From NCBI RefSeq assembly GCF_039525805.1, contig NZ_BAAAHZ010000012.1: DNA of 64,000 nucleotides, one strand, 5' to 3'. Numbering within the stretch: position 1 is the first letter of the stretch; every line of letters begins with the position of its first letter. The notes beneath the pieces were generated by a model. It made no database searches and was not told the DNA's origin. It worked only from the letters and a program-made list of their open reading frames with translations. Below, in pieces: positions 8,372-15,965 of the stretch. The DNA comes from Dietzia natronolimnaea (GTDB lineage Bacteria > Actinomycetota > Actinomycetes > Mycobacteriales > Mycobacteriaceae). The translations under genes were made by a program, and so were the position numbers.

Positions 8372-9553
8372 ATGAAGGCGGTCACCTGGCACGGCAAGCG
8401 CGACGTCCGCGTGGACGAGGTACCCGATCCCAGGATCGAGGATCCCACCGACGCGATCGTCAGGATCACCAGCACGAACATCTGCGGATCCGACCTACAC
8501 CTGTACGAGGTGCTCGGGCCGTTCATGAACGAGGGCGATATCCTCGGCCACGAGCCGATGGGGATCGTCGAGGAGGTGGGGTCCGGTCTCTCCGACCTGA
8601 AACCCGGTGACCGCGTGGTGATGCCGTTCCAGATCTCGTGCGGCCACTGCTACATGTGTGACAAGGGCCTCAATACTCAGTGCGAGACCACCCAGGTCCG
8701 TGACCAGGGTATGGGCGCGGCACTGTTCGGGTACTCCGAGCTGTACGGCAGCGTCTCGGGCGGTCAGGCCGAGTACCTGAGGGTCCCGCAGGCCCAGAAC
8801 ACCACCATCCAGGTGCCGCACGAGCACACCGACGACCGGTACCTGTACCTGTCCGACGTGCTGCCGACGGCCTGGCAGGCGGTCGAGTACGCGCAGATCC
8901 CCGACGGCGGGACGGTCGTCGTCCTGGGGTTGGGACCGATCGGCGACATGGCCGCCCGGATCGCCGCCCACCGCGGACACCGCGTCATCGGAGTGGACCC
9001 GGTCGCGGAGCGCCGGGCCCGGCAGGCGCACCGGGGTGTCGAGGTACTCGACCCCTCCGAGCTCCCCGGTGAGCTGGGCGACGTGATCCGCGACATGACC
9101 GACGGCCGCGGGCCGGACTCCGTGATCGACGCGGTGGGGATGGAGGCACACGGGTCCCCCGTCGCCACGGCGGCCCACGCGGCCGTGGGGATGCTCCCGA
9201 AGTTCCTGGGCAAGAAGATGATGGAGCACTCGGGAGTCGACAGGCTCGCCGCGTTCTACTCCGCCATCGACATCGTGCGCCGCGGTGGGACCATCTCGCT
9301 GTCCGGCGTGTACGGCGGCGTCGCCGACCCGTTGCCGATGCTGACGATGTTCGACAAGCAGCTCACGCTCAAGATGGGGCAGGCCAACGTCAAGCGCTGG
9401 GTGCCGGACATCATGCCGCTGCTCACCGATGCCGACCCGCTGGGCGTGGACGACTTCGCCACGCACCGGCTCCCACTGTCGGACGCCCCCCACGCTTACG
9501 AGATCTTCCAGAAGAAGCAGGACGGGGCCGTGAAGATCGTCCTCACGCCGTGA
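8372..9553 (+). CDS. Zinc-dependent alcohol dehydrogenase
   Basis: 393-residue medium-chain dehydrogenase. Catalytic zinc ligands are in NICGSDLH and GHEPMG, the structural zinc cysteines in the run CGHCYMCDKGLNTQC, and the NAD(P) site is VVLGLGPIGDMAAR. Length and an insert around FLGKKMMEHSGVDRL resemble the glutathione-independent formaldehyde dehydrogenase-like branch of the family, but the substrate cannot be called. A strong ribosome-binding site (GAGAGGAG) precedes the ATG by eight bases. It is divergent from the flavin monooxygenase with about 100 bp between, enough for two promoters. Confidence 0.87.
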   Translation: MKAVTWHGKRDVRVDEVPDPRIEDPTDAIVRITSTNICGSDLHLYEVLGPFMNEGDILGHEPMGIVEEVGSGLSDLKPGDRVVMPFQISCGHCYMCDKGLNTQCETTQVRDQGMGAALFGYSELYGSVSGGQAEYLRVPQAQNTTIQVPHEHTDDRYLYLSDVLPTAWQAVEYAQIPDGGTVVVLGLGPIGDMAARIAAHRGHRVIGVDPVAERRARQAHRGVEVLDPSELPGELGDVIRDMTDGRGPDSVIDAVGMEAHGSPVATAAHAAVGMLPKFLGKKMMEHSGVDRLAAFYSAIDIVRRGGTISLSGVYGGVADPLPMLTMFDKQLTLKMGQANVKRWVPDIMPLLTDADPLGVDDFATHRLPLSDAPHAYEIFQKKQDGAVKIVLTP

Positions 9554-9581
9554 GTCCGGGGACGGGCGGGATGCGGATGGG

Positions 9582-9587
9582 TAGGTT
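9582..9587 (+). promoter_or_regulatory. -10 box of a probable leaderless transcript
   Basis: TAGGTT lies six bases before the ATG of the histidine phosphatase gene, and no good Shine-Dalgarno sequence is present between them. The spacing places the transcription start at or beside the A of the ATG. Confidence 0.4.
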
Positions 9588-9593
9588 GCGGAT

Positions 9594-10331
9594 ATGACCG
9601 AACTGTCCCGACTCCTGCTCGTCCGCCACGGGCAGAGCGTGGGGAACATCGCCGACGACGAGGCCCGGGCCGCCGGGGCGCACCGCCTCGACCTGGACTA
9701 CCGGGACGCCGACACACCCCTGTCGGATACCGGGTTCACGCAGGCGTCGGCGGTCGGCGCGTGGCTCGCCGACCTGCCGGAGGAGCACCGACCCACGGTG
9801 TGGTTAACCTCCCCGTACCGGCGCGCGGCGGACACCGCCGCCGCCGCGCTGGAGGCCGCCCGCCTGGACGCCACTCTCCTCACCGACGAGCGGCTGCGCG
9901 AGCGTGACCTCGGGATCCTGGACGGATTCACCGGACACGGTATCCGTGACCGCTTCCCGGAGGAGGCGGAGCGGCGCGACCGGATCGGGAAGTTCTATTA
10001 CCGGCCCCCGGGCGGTGAGAGCTGGACGGACGTGGTCCTCCGCGTGCGTTACCTGCTCACCGACCTGCGCCAGCAGTACGCCGGTGAACGGTTGTGCGTC
10101 TTCAGCCACCAGGCGGTGATCATGGGGTTCCGGGTGGCGCTGGAGCAGATGGCCGAGCAGGACATCCTCCACGTGGACCGGGCGGACCCCCTACCCAACT
10201 GCTCGGTCACCACGTACCGGCACGGCGGCGCGGCGCTGGAACTCGAGCGGTACGCCGACACCACGGCCGTGGAGCGGGCCGCGGCACCGACGACCCGCGA
10301 GGGATCCGCGGCGGACGAGGACGGCCGGTGA
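9594..10331 (+). CDS. Histidine phosphatase (phosphoglycerate mutase-like)
   Basis: 245 residues of the histidine phosphatase superfamily. The phosphoaccepting signature LLLVRHGQSVGN is at the N-terminus, an Arg pair follows at SPYRRAADTA, the acid Glu is in the LRERDLGILDG block, and the second catalytic His is in FSHQAVIMGF. The C-terminal ~25 residues are an Ala/Thr/Arg-rich unconserved tail. Substrate unknown: the family includes cofactor-dependent phosphoglycerate mutases, broad-specificity phosphatases and others. The TGA stop overlaps the GTG start of the NAD(P)HX dehydratase (GTGA), so both are translated together; a joint metabolite-repair role is possible. Confidence 0.85.
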   Translation: MTELSRLLLVRHGQSVGNIADDEARAAGAHRLDLDYRDADTPLSDTGFTQASAVGAWLADLPEEHRPTVWLTSPYRRAADTAAAALEAARLDATLLTDERLRERDLGILDGFTGHGIRDRFPEEAERRDRIGKFYYRPPGGESWTDVVLRVRYLLTDLRQQYAGERLCVFSHQAVIMGFRVALEQMAEQDILHVDRADPLPNCSVTTYRHGGAALELERYADTTAVERAAAPTTREGSAADEDGR

Positions 10332-11221
10332 ACGGCGGTCCGTCGGAGAAGGAGATCGTCCTGACCTCCCACCGTCTGCGGGGCTGGGCTCTTCCCGCGC
10401 CGGGCGGCGGCAAGGAGAGCCGGGGCCGGGTGCTCGTGGTGGGGGGCGGTCGCACGACCCCGGGCGGGGTGCTCCTCGCCGCGGAGGCCGCGCTGCGCGC
10501 CGGCGCCGGCAAGCTCCAGATCGCCACGGCGTCCTCCGTGGCGCCTGGCCTGGCGCTGCGGATCCCGGAGTCGATGACGGTCGGACTGCCCGAGGACGAG
10601 GAGGGCGAGCTGACCCCGGCCGGTGCGGAGACCATCTGCGAGCTGGCGGAGGGTTGTGCGGCCGTCGTCATCGGGCCCGGCCTCGGCCGCGTCGGGGTCG
10701 CCGGGGAACTGCTCCGCCGGGTCGTCCCCGATCTGGATTGCACGCTGGTCCTGGACGCGCTGGGCCTGGCGTACCTGACCTCGGATCCGGACGGGGTCGC
10801 CCACCTCGACGGGCGCTGCGTGCTCACCCCGAACCCCAGGGAGCTCTCGAGGACGCTCGACGTCCCCGAGTCCGAGGTCGAGGCCGACACCCCACGCCGG
10901 GTCGCCGACCTCGCCCGGCGCACCCGCGCCGTGGTGGTGTCCGGGGCGGCCACGTCGTGGATCGCGTCGCCCGACGGCCGTCTGTGGCGCGACGAATCCG
11001 GCACGCAGGGGCTCGGGGTGTCCGGGTCCGGAGACGTCAAGGCCGGGGTCATCGCCGGGTTGCTCGCCCGCGGCGCAGAGCCCGCGCAGGCCGCCGCCTG
11101 GGCCACCTTCGCCCACGGCCGGGCCGGTGAGCGGCTCGCGGTGCGGGTCGGGCCCACCGGCTTCCTCGCCCGGGAGCTGCTGTCGGAGGTCCCCCGAGTC
11201 ATGGCCGAGCTCTCGTCCTAG
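10328..11221 (+). CDS. nnrD: ADP-dependent NAD(P)H-hydrate dehydratase
   Basis: 297 residues of the YjeF C-terminal (ribokinase-like) family that dehydrates damaged NADHX/NADPHX back to NADH/NADPH. Visible motifs are RGRVLVVGGGRTTPGGVLL, AAEAALRAGAGKLQIAT, VVIGPGLGR, LDALGLAYL, CVLTPNPRELSR and the catalytic-loop block GVSGSGDVKAGVIAGLLARG near the end. The protein is free-standing: there is no NnrE epimerase domain in front, unlike the bifunctional enzymes of E. coli and, as far as I recall, M. tuberculosis. The GTG start overlaps the stop of the phosphatase gene. The usual loop sequence is GTGDVL; here it is GSGDVK, a mild change. Confidence 0.88.
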   Translation: MNGGPSEKEIVLTSHRLRGWALPAPGGGKESRGRVLVVGGGRTTPGGVLLAAEAALRAGAGKLQIATASSVAPGLALRIPESMTVGLPEDEEGELTPAGAETICELAEGCAAVVIGPGLGRVGVAGELLRRVVPDLDCTLVLDALGLAYLTSDPDGVAHLDGRCVLTPNPRELSRTLDVPESEVEADTPRRVADLARRTRAVVVSGAATSWIASPDGRLWRDESGTQGLGVSGSGDVKAGVIAGLLARGAEPAQAAAWATFAHGRAGERLAVRVGPTGFLARELLSEVPRVMAELSS

Positions 11222-11310
11222 CGGCGCGTCCGTCAGAGCACACCGGGCGCACACCGGGCGCGCCCGCGCGACCGGCTGCATCCCGGCGCCGGGACTGGCA
11301 GGCTCGGGTC

Positions 11311-11841
11311 ATGAGTTCGACTGACAAGATCCGTTCCGAGAAGATCCGTTCCGCCATCGACGCCGCCACCGACCCCGGGCCCGACGCGCTGGAACGCGCC
11401 CGCATGATCGTCGTGGACAAGCTCGGGGAGTGGGACAGTCTGGGGGTGGACGAGATCGTCGAATCGGTCTGCGAGGCCTACGAGGCCCCCTCGGGCGAGC
11501 CGCTGAGACTGGGCGACGTGGACCCCTCCGACCCCGATACGGACACCCCCGCGATGCGACACCTGCGGTACGCCCGGGCGGCCCGCACCGCGATCATCGA
11601 TCTCGAGCGGGAGGGGGCGATCGTCGCGGTGGACGAGCATCCCGGCGACGCCGAGGCGGTCGACCTGACCGACGACCGGACCGGGGACGGCACCGCCGAC
11701 GACGACCTCCACGACGACGACGAGGTCACCGCCGTCAAGGAGACCACGGGCCCGGCCGGCCGTGAGTCCGGTGCCGACGAGTTGGTCCTCAGCACCGGCC
11801 CGCGACCGCGGGGCCGGCGGTTCGCACTGGCCGCTCGCTGA
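11311..11841 (+). CDS. Acidic hypothetical protein
   Basis: 176 residues, no membrane segment and no family I recognise. The first ~105 residues look folded (helical, RARMIVVDKLGEWDSLGVDEIVESVCEAYE, then MRHLRYARAARTAIIDLE); ~105-155 is a very acidic Asp/Thr-rich stretch; the tail is basic (RPRGRRFALAAR). The beginning carries a 13-bp direct repeat AAGATCCGTTCCG at 11326 and 11341, encoding the twin KIRSEKIRS. It is convergent with the next gene, 9 bp apart. Codon use matches the neighbours, so I take it as real. Confidence 0.6.
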   Translation: MSSTDKIRSEKIRSAIDAATDPGPDALERARMIVVDKLGEWDSLGVDEIVESVCEAYEAPSGEPLRLGDVDPSDPDTDTPAMRHLRYARAARTAIIDLEREGAIVAVDEHPGDAEAVDLTDDRTGDGTADDDLHDDDEVTAVKETTGPAGRESGADELVLSTGPRPRGRRFALAAR

Positions 11842-11850
11842 GGGCCCTGC

Positions 11851-12375
11851 TCAGAGCGAGGTCGTGGTCTCCGGGTGGTCGGTCTCCCGGAGGGACTTCT
11901 GCGCGCCACCGGAGAGTGTGGACTCGCCGAGCCTGGCCTCGCGGTAACGGTCGGCCTGCGCCTGGGTGATCGCCTCGCGGGCGCCGTCCTTGGCGTAGCA
12001 GACCGGCAGCCACGCGCCCTGGGAGTCCAGGCGTGCCACTATCCGCTGGCGCAGGCGGAACGGCTGGATGGAGTCCGACCAGGCGACCAGCAGGTCCAGA
12101 TCGGCCCCGCGGGCGTCCGGGATCGAGTCGGTGGCGCAGAAGTGCTGGACGCTACGCCAGACGGCGAACTGCGCCCCGGTGACGGAGAGCGGGTCCACGG
12201 TGGCCGCCCTGGGCGAGCGCGCCGAGCGACTCCGGGCGGGCTTGCCGGGGGCGGGCCGCGGAGGCGGCGGTGAGGTGTTCTCCCCGGACTCCACGCGTCG
12301 GCGCGCCTCCGCCATCCGCTGCTGTCGGCGTTCCGCCGGAGTGCTCTTCTCGCTCGTGTCCCAGAAGCCCGTCAT
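11851..12375 (-). CDS. Hypothetical protein downstream of nadC
   Basis: 174 residues of unknown family. The N-terminal third is basic and disordered (ERRQQRMAEARRR, then Pro/Ser/Arg-rich); residues ~70-150 look like a small folded domain with TGAQFAVWRSVQHFCATDSIPDARGADLDLLVAWSD. The ATG at 12375 is chosen because a TAAAGT box lies eight bases upstream, typical of the leaderless starts here; an upstream in-frame start at 12444 would run over the space before nadC ends. It lies 65 bp after nadC on the same strand and may be read from the nad promoter as well. Confidence 0.6.
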   Translation of the reverse strand: MTGFWDTSEKSTPAERRQQRMAEARRRVESGENTSPPPPRPAPGKPARSRSARSPRAATVDPLSVTGAQFAVWRSVQHFCATDSIPDARGADLDLLVAWSDSIQPFRLRQRIVARLDSQGAWLPVCYAKDGAREAITQAQADRYREARLGESTLSGGAQKSLRETDHPETTTSL

Positions 12376-12383
12376 GTCATCAA

Positions 12384-12389
12384 ACTTTA
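12384..12389 (-). promoter_or_regulatory. -10 box of a probable leaderless transcript
   Basis: Minus-strand TAAAGT ends eight bases before the ATG of the hypothetical gene that follows nadC. No Shine-Dalgarno sequence lies between. Confidence 0.4.
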
Positions 12390-12440
12390 CGCGGGTTCCG
12401 GCGACCCACACCTCACCCGAACGGCCGGGTGCGGTGGACC

Positions 12441-13343
12441 TCACATATCCAGGCCGAGGTCGAGGACCGCGACCGAGTGGGTGAGCCCGCCGACGGCGAG
12501 GAAGTCGACACCACAGCGCGCGTAGTCGGCGGCGACGTCCAGACCGAGGCCGCCACTGGACTCCAGCCGGGTCGGGGGCGAGATCGCGTTCCGACGCTGC
12601 ACGGCCATCTGCGTCTGCCAGACGGGGAAGTTGTCCAGCAGGACCAGGTCCACGCCTGCGTCGAGCATCTGGTCGAGCTGCTCCAGGGAGTCCACCTCGA
12701 CCTCGCAGGGCAGGTCCGGGAAGTGCTCGCGCACGGCGGCCAGCGCCGGAACCACCCCACCGGCGGCCACCACGTGGTTGTCCTTGACCAGGACGGCGTC
12801 CCCGAGGCCGAGTCTGTGGTTGACCCCGCCGCCGCAGCGGACGGCGTACTTCTGCAGCAGGCGCATGCCGGGCATGGTCTTGCGGGTGTCGCGCACGGCG
12901 CAGCCGGTGCCACTGAGCTCGTCAGCCCATGCCCGGGTCGCGGTGGCCACCCCCGAGAGGTGGCACACGAGGTTGAGCAGTGTCCGCTCGGCGGTGAGCA
13001 GCCCGCGCGTCGGAGCGGTGATCTCGGCCACCACGTCGCCGGCCGAGACGCGGTCACCGTCCCCCGCCCGGAGCGTGACCGAGTAGTCGTCGCCGAGCAC
13101 CTCGGTCAGGACCATCCCGATCAGCGGCAACCCGGCCACCACCCCGTCGGATCGGGTCGCGAGTCGTGCGGTGGCACGGGAGTCCGCGGGCACGGTGGCC
13201 AGCGAGGTGGCGTCCGGGCCGTAACGCAGGTCCTCCTCGAGGGCGCGCCTGATCGCGATCAGGGCGTCGGCACGGGTGTCGGGGTCGAAGAGCTCGTCGT
13301 CGTCTCCCCCGGATACCGGCGAACCCACGCCCGCGCCGGTCAC
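12441..13343 (-). CDS. nadC: Nicotinate-nucleotide pyrophosphorylase (carboxylating)
   Basis: 300 residues, the usual length of quinolinate phosphoribosyltransferase, which turns quinolinate and PRPP into nicotinate mononucleotide plus CO2 in NAD synthesis. Motifs seen are ALEEDLRYGPDATS at the N-terminus, AERTLLNLVCHLSGVAT, the PRPP/quinolinate-binding DTRKTMPGMRLLQKYAVRCGG and GLGDAVLVKDNH, then EVEVDSLEQLD, LLDNF and ESSGGL. The GTG at 13343 overlaps the nadA stop (GTGA), which fixes the start and shows translational coupling. An aspartate oxidase gene (nadB) is not present between nadA and nadC. Confidence 0.93.
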   Translation of the reverse strand: MTGAGVGSPVSGGDDDELFDPDTRADALIAIRRALEEDLRYGPDATSLATVPADSRATARLATRSDGVVAGLPLIGMVLTEVLGDDYSVTLRAGDGDRVSAGDVVAEITAPTRGLLTAERTLLNLVCHLSGVATATRAWADELSGTGCAVRDTRKTMPGMRLLQKYAVRCGGGVNHRLGLGDAVLVKDNHVVAAGGVVPALAAVREHFPDLPCEVEVDSLEQLDQMLDAGVDLVLLDNFPVWQTQMAVQRRNAISPPTRLESSGGLGLDVAADYARCGVDFLAVGGLTHSVAVLDLGLDM

Positions 13344-14425
13344 TCCCCGGATCCCGGGTTGCCGATGGCGATCATCCGCTCGACGGACCCGCGCGCGGCC
13401 TCGGCCGTGGCGGGATCGACGTGCACCTCGTCGGCGCCCTCGACGAGGGCGCGCAGCAGCGCGGCCGGGGTGATCATCTTCATGTAGGGGCAGCTGGCCT
13501 GGTCGTTGACCGGGAGGAAGTCGATCTCCGGAGCCGCCTTGCGCAGCTGGTGGATCATCCCGATCTCGGTGGCCACCAGGACCTCGCGGGCACCCGAGGA
13601 GCGGGCGGCGTCGACCATCCCGCCGGTGGACAGGATCTTGACCTGGTCGGCCGGCACGGCACCCTCGGTGGCGAGGTGCAGCGCGCTCGTGGCGCAGCCG
13701 CACTCGGGGTGGACGAACAGCTCGGCGCCCGGGTGGGCCTGCGACTTGGCGGTGAGCTGGTCACCGTTGATCGCGGCGTGGACGTGGCACTCGCCCGCCC
13801 ACACGAGCACGTTGTCGCGGCCGGTCTTGCGCCGGACGTGCGCGCCGAGGAACTGGTCGGGCAGGAACAGCACCTCGCGGTCCGGGTCGATCGACTCGAC
13901 CACCTCGACCGCGTTGGAGCTGGTGCAGCAGATGTCCGTGAGGGCCTTCACCGCGGCGGTGGTGTTGACGTAGGAGACCACCACGGCATCGGGGTGCTCG
14001 GACTTCCACTCCGCCAACTGCTCGGCGGTGATGGAGTCGGCCAGCGAACAGCCCGCCGCCTCGTCGGGGATGAGGACGGTCTTGTCCGGCGAGAGGATCT
14101 TGGCGGTCTCCGCCATGAAGTGGACGCCGCAGAAGATGATGGTCGACTGCTCGGCCTCCGCGGCGATGCGCGACAGGGCCAGGGAGTCCCCCACGTGGTG
14201 GGCGATGTCCTGGATGGCGGGGACCTCGTAGTTGTGGGCGAGGATCACCGCGTCACGCTCGCCGGCGAGGCGGCGGATCTCGGCGGCCCACTCCGCGTCG
14301 GGTTCGACGCCCGTGTACACCGCGCCGTCGTGGCGGATCCTCGTGGCGAGCGGCGAGTCGAGCCGTCCGACGGTGGTGTCGGGCCGTGGCGCGACCGTGG
14401 TGCCGTGTCCTGTGGCAGTGCTCAT
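13340..14425 (-). CDS. nadA: Quinolinate synthase
   Basis: 361-residue iron-sulfur enzyme that condenses iminoaspartate with dihydroxyacetone phosphate to quinolinate. Visible family blocks include DAVILAHNYEVPAIQDIAHHVGDSLALSR, FCGVHFMAETAKILSP, DEAAGCSLADS, SYVNTTAAVKALTDICCTSSNAV, FLPDQFLGAHV, HPECGCAT and NDQASCPYMKMI. The conserved [4Fe-4S] cysteines are in AGCSLAD, PECGC and ASCPYMK. The ATG at 14425 has a GAGGGGGCAG ribosome-binding site. It is the first gene of nadA-nadC, and its promoter region is shared with the divergent NrtR-type regulator and its palindromic operator. Confidence 0.94.
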   Translation of the reverse strand: MSTATGHGTTVAPRPDTTVGRLDSPLATRIRHDGAVYTGVEPDAEWAAEIRRLAGERDAVILAHNYEVPAIQDIAHHVGDSLALSRIAAEAEQSTIIFCGVHFMAETAKILSPDKTVLIPDEAAGCSLADSITAEQLAEWKSEHPDAVVVSYVNTTAAVKALTDICCTSSNAVEVVESIDPDREVLFLPDQFLGAHVRRKTGRDNVLVWAGECHVHAAINGDQLTAKSQAHPGAELFVHPECGCATSALHLATEGAVPADQVKILSTGGMVDAARSSGAREVLVATEIGMIHQLRKAAPEIDFLPVNDQASCPYMKMITPAALLRALVEGADEVHVDPATAEAARGSVERMIAIGNPGSGE

Positions 14426-14474
14426 CGCTGCCCCCTCCCGGGTCGGTTCTGTGGGCCGATACGCCACCGGCCCT

Positions 14475-14497
14475 GTTTTCGACTTACAATCGAAAAC
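14475..14497. promoter_or_regulatory. Palindromic operator of the NrtR/NdnR-type regulator
   Basis: A perfect inverted repeat, GTTTTCGA - 7 bp - TCGAAAAC, lies between divergent nadA and the Nudix-type regulator gene. It ends at the base before the regulator's ATG and encloses that gene's -10 box. AT-rich and perfectly symmetric in a ~70 % GC genome, it is the obvious binding site for the adjacent regulator. Repressing both directions (autoregulation plus nadA-nadC) is inferred from known NrtR/NdnR behaviour. Confidence 0.8.
14485..14490 (+). promoter_or_regulatory. -10 box of the leaderless regulator gene
   Basis: TACAAT, five of six consensus bases, sits in the spacer of the operator palindrome and ends seven bases before the ATG at 14498, so the mRNA should begin at the start codon. 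A clear -35 element is not seen. A bound repressor would cover this box. Confidence 0.6.
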
Positions 14498-15217
14498 ATG
14501 ATGCAGTGTAACACCGGTCACGAGGTGCTCGTCGTGGTGACCCAGGTGCGACCGGCCCCCGGTGCCACCGCGCCCACGCTCCACGTGATGCTCTGGCGGC
14601 ACTCCCTCGGGCCCGCCGCCGGCCGGTGGGCGCTGCCCGGCGGTGAGGTCCGGGACGACGAGGACCTGCCCGCCTCCGCCACCCGGCAGCTCGCCGAGAA
14701 GGTCGACGTGCAATCGCTCAGCCACCTGGAATCCGTGGCGGAGTTCTCCGACCCGGGGCGCATACCCGGCCGACGCGTGTTCGCCTCCGGGTTCCTCGGC
14801 GTCCTCCCCAGCGACGCCGACCCGGCCATCCCCGACGACACGGCCTGGTTCCGGGTCGACCAGCTGCCCGACACCGTCTACGACCACGCGGAGATCGTCG
14901 CCCGCGCCCGCGCCCGCCTCGCGGCCAAGCTCTCCTACTCGACCCTGGGGTTCGCCCTGGCGCCCGTGGAGTTCACGCTGTCGTATCTCGCGCAGCTCTA
15001 CGGCGCCGCCCTGGGTCACCCTGTGGATCCGACCAACCTGCAGAGGGTCCTCACCAGGCGGGGCGAACTCGTGCGGTGCGGGCGCAGCGCGCCACCGGGG
15101 CCCTCGGGGGGTCGGCCCGCCGCGCTCTACCGCTTCTCCGAGCGCAGATTGCGGATCACCGACCAGTTCGCGACCCTCCGGCCGCCTGTCGACGCCGTCG
15201 CCGAGAACCGCCTGTAG
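14498..15217 (+). CDS. NrtR/NdnR-family Nudix-type transcriptional regulator of NAD synthesis
   Basis: 239 residues: an N-terminal Nudix fold (~1-145) and a C-terminal winged-helix DNA-binding domain (~150-235) with NLQRVLTRRGELVR and ALYRFSERRLRITDQ. The Nudix box is GGEVRDDEDLPASATRQLAE, where the catalytic REuxEE core is changed to RQLAEK, so it should bind but not hydrolyse NAD-type ligands, as expected for a sensor. Its place next to nadA-nadC and the palindrome immediately before its ATG match the C. glutamicum NdnR system. Start: ATG 14498 or the next codon, ATG 14501; the first fits a leaderless transcript. It ends 3 bp from a convergent membrane-protein gene. Confidence 0.87.
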   Translation: MMQCNTGHEVLVVVTQVRPAPGATAPTLHVMLWRHSLGPAAGRWALPGGEVRDDEDLPASATRQLAEKVDVQSLSHLESVAEFSDPGRIPGRRVFASGFLGVLPSDADPAIPDDTAWFRVDQLPDTVYDHAEIVARARARLAAKLSYSTLGFALAPVEFTLSYLAQLYGAALGHPVDPTNLQRVLTRRGELVRCGRSAPPGPSGGRPAALYRFSERRLRITDQFATLRPPVDAVAENRL

Positions 15218-15220
15218 AGC

Positions 15221-15826
15221 TCAGGCGAGCCGGTCCGGCGCAGCCGACTCCGGCCGCACTCCGTCGACCCCGTCACGCAACTCCGGCGAGTGGCTGAAAT
15301 GTGCCAACACCGCGACGGTGAAGGCAGCGATCATCGCGCCGAAGACCAGCCATCCGGCCCCGGGCGGGAACCAGTCCCACGACGGCCCCGACGTCCCGTA
15401 GATCATGCGGTCGAAGAACAGCGCCCCCGCCGCCGGCGACTGCGCCACCACCGACCCGTACGGGGCGTCCTCCGCGGGCGGCGCCAGCAACGCGGCGAGC
15501 GGCGAGGCGGCCGCCGCGGCGACCGCACACGTCAGCCCCGGAAGCACCACGAGGACGGTGACGCCACCCGGCCTCCGCAGGCCCGGGTGACGGTGCCACA
15601 AGGTCAGCACCGCACACACGACGGCCGCCCCGAGGAGGACGATCAACATCAGGAGCTGGCTGCCGCCGTCCGTCCCGGACTCCGGGAGCCGCAACCCCCT
15701 CCCGCCGCCCACCGAGAGCAACTCCGAGCGGGGTGCCGCCACGATCCACACCAGCAGCGCGACCACGGCCGGACCGACGACTCCCGTCACGGTCCCCACG
15801 GCGCGGATCGGCGGCGAGCTGAGCAT
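15221..15826 (-). CDS. Hypothetical membrane protein, four predicted helices
   Basis: 201 residues with hydrophobic segments at about 8-28 (VTGVVGPAVVALLVWIVAA), 55-75 (LLMLIVLLGAAVVCAVLTLW), 82-105 (VTVLVVLPGLTCAVAAAAAS) and 160-182 (WLVFGAMIAAFTVAVLAHF), giving four probable membrane helices and an Arg/Glu C-terminus. No recognised domain. The ATG at 15826 is chosen; longer in-frame starts would put a polar stretch from the acyltransferase promoter region into the protein. It is divergent from the acyltransferase gene. Homologues in the same genus are likely but I cannot name a family. Confidence 0.6.
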   Translation of the reverse strand: MLSSPPIRAVGTVTGVVGPAVVALLVWIVAAPRSELLSVGGGRGLRLPESGTDGGSQLLMLIVLLGAAVVCAVLTLWHRHPGLRRPGGVTVLVVLPGLTCAVAAAAASPLAALLAPPAEDAPYGSVVAQSPAAGALFFDRMIYGTSGPSWDWFPPGAGWLVFGAMIAAFTVAVLAHFSHSPELRDGVDGVRPESAAPDRLA

Positions 15827-15965
15827 GGGCCGGACTGTACCAACGCGGGCGCTGTCGACCGTCTGTGGTGTAATCGGACGCGGCTCCGCCATGCTCTTCG
15901 GTGCACGCGCTCGCAGAGTCGGGGCGCCTGCACAGACCGGACGACCCGTCAGGAAGTACTCGCCA

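Noticed and set aside
13421..14497. Upstream extension of the NAD regulator reading frame across nadA
   Set aside because: The extension is antisense to nadA; homology and the operator place the start at 14498.
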